From the NCBI RefSeq assembly GCF_003259845.1, contig NZ_QLMJ01000005.1, positions 186,001-250,000 of the forward strand: a DNA stretch of 64,000 nucleotides, in the 5' to 3' direction. The notes below the pieces were generated by a model, which had not been told where the DNA came from, searched no databases, and saw only the letters and a list, made by a program, of their open reading frames with translations. The first letter of the stretch is position 1, and each line of letters opens with the position of its first letter. Positions 58,427 through 64,000 of this stretch are shown here, one piece after another. The stretch comes from Actinoplanes lutulentus (lineage in GTDB: Bacteria > Actinomycetota > Actinomycetes > Mycobacteriales > Micromonosporaceae). A program made the translations under genes and the position numbers.

Positions 58427-59332
58427 ATGTCCCCGACTGCGACCGTGAAACGCGAGCTCCTGGTTCGCCACCTGCAAGCATGGGCGGCCGGCGCGCTGCA
58501 TCGAGCGCGGCGGGCGACCTATGTGCACGGCTATGCCGACGACGACGGGGGCGCGGCTGCCGAGGCGGCGGTCCGGGTTCTGGCCGATTTGCCGGATCTT
58601 GCCCGGGGGCGCGAACTGTCCATGGTGGCGGTCGGTGCGGACGTCACCGCGCTGGGGGAGAGGCTGGTCGCGGCGCAACGGGACGCCGGCGCGGGGGCCG
58701 GGCTGGCGGTGCTGCCGGTCGGTGGCGGAACGGATGCTCGGCTGCCGGTGGCACTCCGGGCTGCCGGTGCTTCGCGCGTACCGTTGCTGGCTTTTTTGGA
58801 TGCGACGAGCGCGAGTGAGGCGCCTGCGGTGACCACCGTCGGGGCCGTGGCCGCGGGAAAGCCGGCCGAGGTCCTGCTGATGCTCGCGCCCGGCGTCTCG
58901 GTGGAGCCCTATCGGGCGATCGGGTTTCCGCTGGTCACGGCGGCGGAGCTGGCGACCGGTGAGGAGCCCGGCGAGGTGGTGGCGTTCGCCACCACCTCGG
59001 CGAAGAGCATGGAGAGCTTCAAGGAAGCGCTCTGGGCGGTGGACGAGTTCGCGGGGGTACGGCTACGCGACCCCGGTGACCCGGAACGGCACCTGATCGA
59101 CATCTCGCTCAACCCGCACCCGGGCCCGCTGCGCCGCGAGATCCTGGCGCATCTGGGCGAGGTGGGCTCGGCGACGGTGACCGAGTTGCGCACGTTCGCG
59201 CTGACCGAGACCGTTTACCGGGCGGCGGATGCCTCCCGGGTGCTGCACACGCTGGTCGACGCCGGGACGGTCACCAGGCGGCCGGAACACGGCCGCCTGG
59301 GCGGTGACGTCACCATTGCCTTATCGGCGTGA
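58427..59332 (+). CDS. TcmP-like protein (three-Cys-motif partner family, divergent)
   Basis: 301 aa. The start, VKRELLVRHLQAWAAGALH and ATYVHGYADDDGG, resembles the opening of TcmP proteins (K-x-x-L-x-x-Y-L-x-x-W ... Y-x-D-G-F-A-G), and SMESFKEALWAVDEFAGVRLRDP resembles their C-terminal FK-x-x-M-W motif. A winged-helix-like end (VTELRTFALTETVYRAADASR, core LTETVYRAADASRVL) follows. The usual gene partner with the three-Cys motif is absent. Divergent from the TPR-FN3 gene and overlapping DUF4236 by 12 bp. Family call is tentative. Confidence 0.6.
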   Translation: MSPTATVKRELLVRHLQAWAAGALHRARRATYVHGYADDDGGAAAEAAVRVLADLPDLARGRELSMVAVGADVTALGERLVAAQRDAGAGAGLAVLPVGGGTDARLPVALRAAGASRVPLLAFLDATSASEAPAVTTVGAVAAGKPAEVLLMLAPGVSVEPYRAIGFPLVTAAELATGEEPGEVVAFATTSAKSMESFKEALWAVDEFAGVRLRDPGDPERHLIDISLNPHPGPLRREILAHLGEVGSATVTELRTFALTETVYRAADASRVLHTLVDAGTVTRRPEHGRLGGDVTIALSA

Positions 59333-59500
59333 CTTGTCCTGCTTCCAGGACATCGGGCCGGGCAGGTCGACGCGGTGGGCGCGGGTCTTGGAGTTCCAGG
59401 ACCAGCGGCCGATCTTGAAGCTCCACGACGAGTAGCCGTTCTCGGTGAAGTTCAGGATCAGCGGGCCGAACTTCTTGCGGCTGCGGAACACGAGTCCCAT
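59321..59500 (-). CDS. DUF4236-like small basic protein
   Basis: 59 aa. MGLVFRSRKKFGPLILNFTE and GYSSWSFKIGRWSWNSKTRA follow the DUF4236 pattern (F-R-K-x-x-x-x-G-P-x-x-x-N). Tryptophan-rich beta protein of unknown role. GGGAG lies 8-12 nt upstream of ATG 59500. It overlaps the convergent TcmP-like gene. Confidence 0.8.
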   Translation of the reverse strand: MGLVFRSRKKFGPLILNFTENGYSSWSFKIGRWSWNSKTRAHRVDLPGPMSWKQDKSRR

Positions 59501-59571
59501 CGGAACGCTCCCATCTCGTAACGGATGAGCGGACGATTCCCGATCTCTCGGATCCACAAACGTCTTGGAGA

Positions 59572-60027
59572 TCAGCGGGGTTGCCAGGCGTCCGGACGCG
59601 TCGTCAGTTTGCGGACGTGCGCCGGCATCCGGCCGCTGATCAGCTCGGCGAGGCTCACCTCGTCGACGACCTCACGGACGGCCGCGCGCACCGCGACCCA
59701 GAGGTTGGGCAGGTTCTCGGCGGCGCCGGTGTACTGCGTCTCCTCTGGACGGAGACCGCGCACTCCGGCCAGCGGGCCGTCGACGGCCCGCAGGATCTGG
59801 CCGATCGTCACATCCCGTGGTGGGTGGGACAGCGTGTAGCCACCCTCGGCGCCACGCTGTGCCCGCACCACGCCGGCACGGCGAAGGTCGGCGAGCACTG
59901 CCTCGAGGAATTTCCGAGGCATCTCTTGGTCTTGGGCAATGGCCTGGGCGGACATCAAGGCGGGATAGGCCTGCGCCAAACTGAGGGCGGCCCGGACCGC
60001 GTAGTCACCGCGCGCGGAGATCTGCAC
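59572..60027 (-). CDS. Rrf2-family regulator lacking Fe-S cysteines
   Basis: 151 aa. Winged helix MQISARGDYAVRAALSLA, recognition region IAQDQEMPRKFLEAVLADLRRAGVV (core MPRKFLEAVLADLRRAG), wing RGAEGGYTLSHPPRDVTIGQI. The protein has no cysteine, so it cannot carry the cluster of IscR or NsrR; it is closer to CymR-type members that sense through a partner. A TATGGGAATTA sequence 50 bp upstream matches CymR-like boxes near the flavin reductases. Confidence 0.92.
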   Translation of the reverse strand: MQISARGDYAVRAALSLAQAYPALMSAQAIAQDQEMPRKFLEAVLADLRRAGVVRAQRGAEGGYTLSHPPRDVTIGQILRAVDGPLAGVRGLRPEETQYTGAAENLPNLWVAVRAAVREVVDEVSLAELISGRMPAHVRKLTTRPDAWQPR

Positions 60028-60077
60028 CTGACTATCATGCCCCTACCGCGCATCCCCGACGCACATACCCCACGGGT

Positions 60078-60089
60078 TTATGGGAATTA
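60078..60089. promoter_or_regulatory. CymR-like half box upstream of the Rrf2 gene
   Basis: TTATGGGAATTA resembles CTATGGGGAATTA at 42291. It lies in the 65-bp gap between the AraC gene stop and the Rrf2 gene start, placed for autoregulation. Confidence 0.4.
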
Positions 60090-60092
60090 CCG

Positions 60093-60962
60093 TCAGTCAG
60101 AAGGACGTCGCTGACCGGGTATACCCCCCTGGGGCTCGTCGGTGTAACGTCCGCGAAATTGCCCGGGACTGAATCCGGTCTCCCGATGGAAGAAGCGACC
60201 GAAGTTCGTCGGCTCCCCGAACCCCAGGCTGCGGCCCACCTCGGCGACCGAGAGCGGCGTCGCGGCGAGCAGCCGCCGCGCTTGCAGCGCGACGCGGTCG
60301 TCGACCACCTGCTTGGCGGTGCGCCCGCTGAGCGCGAGACTCGCGCGAGTGAGGGTACGCACGGAGCACCCCAGCTCAGCCGCGTAGTCCTCGACCCGGC
60401 GGGTGTGCGGGTAACCCTGCTCCAGGCGGCTGCGGAACCGCTCGAAGGTGCGGCTCTCCACGTGACCCGGCGGGATCTCGCCCGGATCGAGCAGGCTGAG
60501 ACGCAGCAGGAGTGCGGCGAGCAGATGCTTCGCGAGGGCGTCGCTGGTCTCGGCGCGGTCCGGTGGGCCGGTGGCGTCGTGGGTGAGGCTGTCGAACTCG
60601 GCCCGGTTCTCCAGGGCGATCGGCTTGCGCGCCGGTCCTCCCGGATCGTCGGGTGCGAGACCGGGCAGCTCGTCCGGGCCGAACAGGCCGGGCCGGAAGA
60701 CGACAGTGGTGGTCTCGTGTTTGCCGGGTTCCAACCGGAGGGTCTGCCCGGGACGGATCCAGAGCAGGCTGCCCGCGCCGCAGCGGTGGACGGTGAAGTC
60801 CACTTCAGCGGTCACGGGTCCGGTATTGGTCAGCAGGAGGGCATGGTGGGCGAGGAGTCCGGTGGCGGCGCCGGCGGCCACTGGAAGGGCGCAGCTGCCG
60901 ATCCCCGCCCGGTCAGGCGGGGTGTACGCGGGCGCCGTATCGGCAGTAATGAGTGCGTGCAT
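60093..60962 (-). CDS. AraC-family regulator
   Basis: 289 aa. N-terminal cupin-like arm with HHALLLTNTGPVTAEVDFTVH and GSLLWIRPGQTLRLEPG; C-terminal AraC double helix-turn-helix (EDYAAELGCSVRTLTRASL, SVAEVGRSLGFGEPTNFGRFF, HRETGFSPGQFRGRY). Target and ligand unknown. ATG 60962. It precedes Rrf2 on the same strand by 65 bp. Confidence 0.92.
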   Translation of the reverse strand: MHALITADTAPAYTPPDRAGIGSCALPVAAGAATGLLAHHALLLTNTGPVTAEVDFTVHRCGAGSLLWIRPGQTLRLEPGKHETTTVVFRPGLFGPDELPGLAPDDPGGPARKPIALENRAEFDSLTHDATGPPDRAETSDALAKHLLAALLLRLSLLDPGEIPPGHVESRTFERFRSRLEQGYPHTRRVEDYAAELGCSVRTLTRASLALSGRTAKQVVDDRVALQARRLLAATPLSVAEVGRSLGFGEPTNFGRFFHRETGFSPGQFRGRYTDEPQGGIPGQRRPSD

Positions 60963-61098
60963 CGTGCCTGACGGTAACCGTCGATGACCGTCTACGCATC
61001 CACTAGTGCCCGACTAAGGCTTTTGTCCGTTTTCCTGCTCGGTATTCGCTATACGTCCGATTCCGATTTGTTTTCGGAGATCGATTACTTTTCCGGAT

Positions 61099-61145
61099 AA
61101 AGGGCGACCCGCTCGGATCGGCAGTGTCCGTGCGAGTCGCCCTTT
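61099..61145 (-). terminator. Terminator of the SsgA-like gene
   Basis: AAAGGGCGAC (61099-61108) pairs perfectly with GTCGCCCTTT (61136-61145), around a 27-nt loop that may form a further CGC/GCG pair. It lies 22 bp past the stop of the minus-strand gene at 61168. Confidence 0.7.
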
Positions 61146-61167
61146 GATCGCGTACGTTGACGCCTTC

Positions 61168-61599
61168 TTATCTGCCTGCCAGCAGCCGGTTGACGGCCGC
61201 GTCGACGTCCAGGTGGTCGGACTCCCGCCCCCGCGGGACGACCACATAGGTACGCCGCAGGAACCGGACCAGGACGCTGCGAGGTACTTCGAACAGTGCG
61301 TTGCCGTCAGGTGACGACAGCGCGAGGGCGACGAAATCGCCCCGCGGCGTGGCCCACGGCCACACCCGTACGTCGCCGATCCCAGCCGGCTCATCAAGCC
61401 CGGTCACGAGTAGTTCCCGCGCGAAGGACCAGCTCACGGCTTCCCCACCGGCTGATTCTGCGTGGAACAACACGTGGACCGCATATGGGTCAGCTGGGTC
61501 GTACCGCAAACTGGCGCGTACGGGCAGTGCCGTCGCGTCAGGCGCTACGAGCCGCAGCGAGGTTTCGACCTCGACGGTCGTTGGACGAATGGTACTCAT
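61168..61599 (-). CDS. SsgA-like sporulation/cell-division protein
   Basis: 143 aa, whole-length SsgA-family protein: EVETSLRLVAPDATALPVRASLRYDP (cut here to LRLVAPDATALPVRASLRYD), YAVHVLFHAESAGGEAVSWSFAREL (core VLFHAE...VSWSFAREL), GDVRVWPW and FEVPRSVLVRFLRRTY. SsgA-like proteins localise the divisome in sporulating actinomycetes; SsgB recruits FtsZ. The short, canonical form resembles SsgB, but this subtype cannot be fixed by eye. Its presence supports a spore-forming actinobacterium. Confidence 0.92.
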   Translation of the reverse strand: MSTIRPTTVEVETSLRLVAPDATALPVRASLRYDPADPYAVHVLFHAESAGGEAVSWSFARELLVTGLDEPAGIGDVRVWPWATPRGDFVALALSSPDGNALFEVPRSVLVRFLRRTYVVVPRGRESDHLDVDAAVNRLLAGR

Positions 61600-61875
61600 G
61601 GACGAACTCCCCCCGGCACCGCTGCGAGGCTGGTGAACCCCGCGTTTCCCATACTCAGGTGATCCCTGTCATTACGCTCCGCCATACGCTGATCTCACCC
61701 AGTAGTGGGAAGACGGTTCCGAAAACGCCTCCGCGCAGGACGTAAAGCGATATCTTGTCCTGTTCTGCCCAGGTACTCAGTTCCGCCCGGCGTCGGGTGG
61801 TCCAGCAGTTGACTTACTCCGGTAACGTCCATTTCCCCCGGGTAGTGACGGGGCTCCCGGACACTGAGGGATGAA

Positions 61876-62283
61876 ATGGGTCCAAAAACGGACGACGGGG
61901 TTTCAGACGTGCGTGTGCTCGACCGTATCCGTTCCAACTCAACCGGGCGGCTGGCTCTCAAGATCGGTGTCGGGATTGTCGGTTCCCTGGTGGTGGCCAT
62001 CGGCATCGTGCTGATCCCATTCCCGGGTCCCGGCTGGGCCATCGTGATCCTCGGCCTGGCCATCCTCGCCATCGAATTCCACTGGGCCCGAGGCGTCCTC
62101 GCCTTCACCAAACGACATGTCCAGAGCTGGACCCACTGGATCGGCCGCCAGTCCCTGCCGATCCGCGCCCTCATCGGCCTGGTCGGCATGATCTTCATCA
62201 GCGCGGTCGTGTGGGCAAGCGTCCGGGTCAGCTTCGGCATCGATCTGGTGCAGGTCGCCCTGGATTGGCTGGCGGCGCGCTGA
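61876..62283 (+). CDS. PGPGW/TIGR02611-type transmembrane protein
   Basis: 135 aa. Two helices around the signature IPFPGPGWAIVILGLAILA, then EFHWARGVLAFTKRHVQSW and a third helix (LIGLVGMIFISAVVWASV). This is the actinobacterial TIGR02611 family of unknown role. ATG 61876, AGGGATG upstream. It lies just upstream of the tRNA gene. Confidence 0.9.
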   Translation: MGPKTDDGVSDVRVLDRIRSNSTGRLALKIGVGIVGSLVVAIGIVLIPFPGPGWAIVILGLAILAIEFHWARGVLAFTKRHVQSWTHWIGRQSLPIRALIGLVGMIFISAVVWASVRVSFGIDLVQVALDWLAAR

Positions 62284-62334
62284 CCCCTGGTTAGCGCGCC
62301 CCGGCCTCTGTCTAGTAGAGTTCCTACTCGTTGA

Positions 62335-62409
62335 GGGCGATTAGCTCAGCGGGAGAGCGCTCCGTTCACACCGGAGAGGTCACTGGTTCGATCCCAGTAT
62401 CGCCCACCA
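62335..62409 (+). tRNA. tRNA-Val(CAC)
   Basis: Cloverleaf of 72 nt (62335-62406) plus encoded CCA (62407-62409). Acceptor GGGCGAT/ATCGCCC, D arm TTAGCTCAGCGGGAGAGC, anticodon stem CTCCG/CGGAG with loop TTCACAC (anticodon CAC at 62367-62369), T arm CTGG-TTCGATC-CCAG, discriminator A. All stems pair. Confidence 0.97.
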
Positions 62410-62624
62410 TGCCAGTTCCGGGGCCGAGCCCCGGAAGCCCCACGTTGCGATGGCCGCCCTTTCGAGGGCGGCTTTTTGCTGTCGCTGGGTTGCGGTTGTC
62501 ATGCGTGGCCCAGGTGAGTGGGATCGGTTCAGGGCCGTGCCGGGAGACCCGCTGCCGGGATCCTTCTTCCCGCGTGGGGCACCGTGAAGGTGCCAAGCCT
62601 GCTTCGCGGCCAGCGCGGTCAGCC

Positions 62625-63929
62625 TCAGGACTCCTCTTTGCTGCCGAGCTGGCGCTGCGCCTGCCCGGCGATCTCGCCGGAGACCTTGCCCATCATCGAT
62701 TTGGCCCGGCCGAAGGCCTTCACGCCGAAACGACTGGCGGCGCCGACGCCTTCCGCACCGGTCTCCAGGACCTTGTCGCCCACCGTGGTCCCGGTGTCGA
62801 TGACCTTGTCGCGTACCTCGGCACCGGTGTCGAGGACCTTGTCGCGCACTTCCACGGCCGCCTCCAGCCATCGCCGGGCATTCCATGACTGACGATCGCG
62901 CTCGATGCCGAGCCGTCCGTTGAACTCGACGACGGTGGTCGCGACGTGGTTGGTCGAATGCACCACGGCGCGCGACGAGGTCGGGTTCAGCAGCACCTTC
63001 GCATTGGCGGTGCCGGCGGCCGCGTCCATCCGGGCCAGCAGGCGTTCGGTGCTGCGCGAGATGAGCTCAAGGCGGTTGCGCCGGGCGATCCGGATGGCGA
63101 CGCGATGCTCCTCCAGCTCTTCCGGTGACGCGTCCAGCACCCGGTCGAGTTCGAGGACGGCGACCGCGTCCTGGAGCTGGAAGCAGCGGGCCAGGACGGC
63201 GAGCCATTCCTGGACCTTGACCTCGGCTTCCTTGGCCGTCCGGGACAGGTCGCCGACGTTTGTCGTCTCCAGTTTTTCGGCGATGGCGTCGAGCTGCCGC
63301 ACCGCGTACGCCTGGGCCCGGGCCAGCGGCATCGGAGTGGCCTGCACCTTCGACCAGGTGATCTCGGAGACCCGGCCGACCTTCTCCCGGATGGTCAGGG
63401 CCTCGCTGATGACGAGTTCCACCCCGATCATGTCGGCGACCACGGCATCGGTCTGCGCGCGGAGTACGGCGTCGACCTTCGCGTCGATCACGGCGAGATA
63501 GTCGGTGATCTCATCCATGGTCTGCTTCATCGCGAGTTGCGCCATCAGCCCGGCGGCGCCGGTCAGGAGCGCCGGGTTGGCCAGCATCGCGGCGTTCGGA
63601 GCCGTCACGATTTCGAGCAGGCCGCTGATCTTGCCGTGGTCGGTCAGCACCGCACGGCTGACCTGGCTCGTCGAGCCGGTCATCAGGTCGTACTTCTGCA
63701 TCGCCTTGGCGGACTCCGCGGACAGCTGGACCCAGCGACCGGACTGCTCGGCGATCTCGGAGCCGGCCTTGGCGATCTTCGATCCGGTTCCGAGGGCGGA
63801 GACGAGCCGCTTCAGTCCGAGGTCCTTCGACGGCAGTCGCTCAGTGGTGAGGAAGCGATCGACAGCCGCTGGATGCCCGATGACCGCCAGGCCATCGCCG
63901 TCACTGATCAGCTGAATCTCGTTCGCCAC
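62625..63929 (-). CDS. Large coiled-coil/helical protein with DKV-x-TG repeats
   Basis: 434 aa from GTG 63929, set by AAGGAG 7-12 nt upstream. Mostly helical, with a weakly hydrophobic patch near ANPALLTGAAGLMAQLAMKQTM (core PALLTGAAGLMAQLA) and a C-terminal three-fold 11-residue repeat of the form VRDKVLDTGAE. The C terminus is Gln/Lys-rich. No enzyme motif was found. It might be a stress- or structure-related protein; not recognised. It faces the tRNA-Val gene. Confidence 0.75.
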   Translation of the reverse strand: MANEIQLISDGDGLAVIGHPAAVDRFLTTERLPSKDLGLKRLVSALGTGSKIAKAGSEIAEQSGRWVQLSAESAKAMQKYDLMTGSTSQVSRAVLTDHGKISGLLEIVTAPNAAMLANPALLTGAAGLMAQLAMKQTMDEITDYLAVIDAKVDAVLRAQTDAVVADMIGVELVISEALTIREKVGRVSEITWSKVQATPMPLARAQAYAVRQLDAIAEKLETTNVGDLSRTAKEAEVKVQEWLAVLARCFQLQDAVAVLELDRVLDASPEELEEHRVAIRIARRNRLELISRSTERLLARMDAAAGTANAKVLLNPTSSRAVVHSTNHVATTVVEFNGRLGIERDRQSWNARRWLEAAVEVRDKVLDTGAEVRDKVIDTGTTVGDKVLETGAEGVGAASRFGVKAFGRAKSMMGKVSGEIAGQAQRQLGSKEES

Positions 63930-64000
63930 CGTCTGCTCCTTGAGGGTTTGGGCACGGATCGGGCTCACGCTACCGACGGCGCCATCAGCCTCACCATGGT

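Noticed and set aside
62335..62624. tRNA-Val as integration site of a genomic island
   Set aside because: No second copy of the tRNA 3' end and no integrase were seen to the right edge of the window.
1..64000. Apparent over-use of the word GGGTACGC (for example at 14, 2014 and 33283)
   Set aside because: Seen repeatedly on both strands, but most copies lie in coding regions and codon bias could explain it; a k-mer count against a Markov model of the whole genome would be needed.

Overview
The window is GC-rich actinomycete chromosome. GTG and TTG starts, 1-4 bp stop/start overlaps, an SsgA-family sporulation protein, an AfsR-like SARP regulator, secreted streptogrisin-like and subtilisin-like proteases and paired GT4/GH130 sugar genes all fit a filamentous, sporulating actinobacterium. 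Overall gene style suggests Micromonosporaceae, perhaps Actinoplanes; that placement is an impression from the proteins, not a database match. No phage, conjugative element, IS transposase, rRNA or CRISPR-Cas locus was found. One tRNA, Val(CAC) with encoded CCA, lies near the right end.

Layout. 0-7.7 kb: LacI regulator, an orphan chemoreceptor signalling segment, a YchJ protein, a tryptophan-to-anthranilate operon (TDO, kynureninase, amidohydrolase), a Gfo/Idh/MocA oxidoreductase and a methyltransferase. 7.8-14.7 kb: sugar cluster (GH130 phosphorylase, alpha/alpha-toroid protein, two GT4 glycosyltransferases, divergent GH13 alpha-glucosidase). 14.7-22.4 kb: CocE hydrolase with divergent TetR gene, TspO, secreted PGRP amidase, SGNH esterase, quinone-oxidoreductase-like MDR, methyltransferase. 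23-28 kb: SARP-NB-ARC regulator, small membrane protein, KDPG aldolase and PfkB kinase. 28.4-34.7 kb: PRC-barrel protein, double MerR regulator, isochorismatase, GlxA-like regulator, HAD phosphatase, PL3 pectate lyase, MocA-like nucleotidyltransferase. 34.8-44.3 kb: large uncharacterised protein, membrane protein plus ABA4-like protein plus two-component system in one operon, subtilisin, two flavin reductases, winged-helix regulator, streptogrisin. 45.5-53.7 kb: alanine-rich repeat protein, beta-lactamase-fold protein, DedA, MBL hydrolase, then a + strand run of lipid-kinase, BrkB, double-PAP2, EEP and DinB genes. 53.7-64 kb: CAP protein, GGDEF/TPR protein, TPR-FN3 protein, TcmP-like protein, Rrf2 and AraC regulators, SsgA-like protein, PGPGW membrane protein, tRNA-Val and a coiled-coil protein.

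The feature that ordinary gene calling misses is in four intergenic stretches (5.5, 22.5-23.0, 44.3-45.4 and 54.4-54.9 kb). They hold several unrelated-sequence families of palindromic units repeated with a similar 60-64 bp pitch. The clearest is a palindrome of exactly 39 bp, seven copies, in pairs whose starts are exactly 61 bp apart at three separate loci although the 22-bp spacers differ. At three loci it sits inside a longer (about 280-335 bp) homologous module. This looks like a REP/BIME-type or binding-site array family and is the main candidate for something undescribed.

Functional links: the kyn operon lacks a recognisable formamidase, so the coupled amidohydrolase may fill that step. 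CymR-like boxes upstream of the flavin reductases and upstream of a cysteine-free Rrf2 gene suggest a small sulfur regulon.
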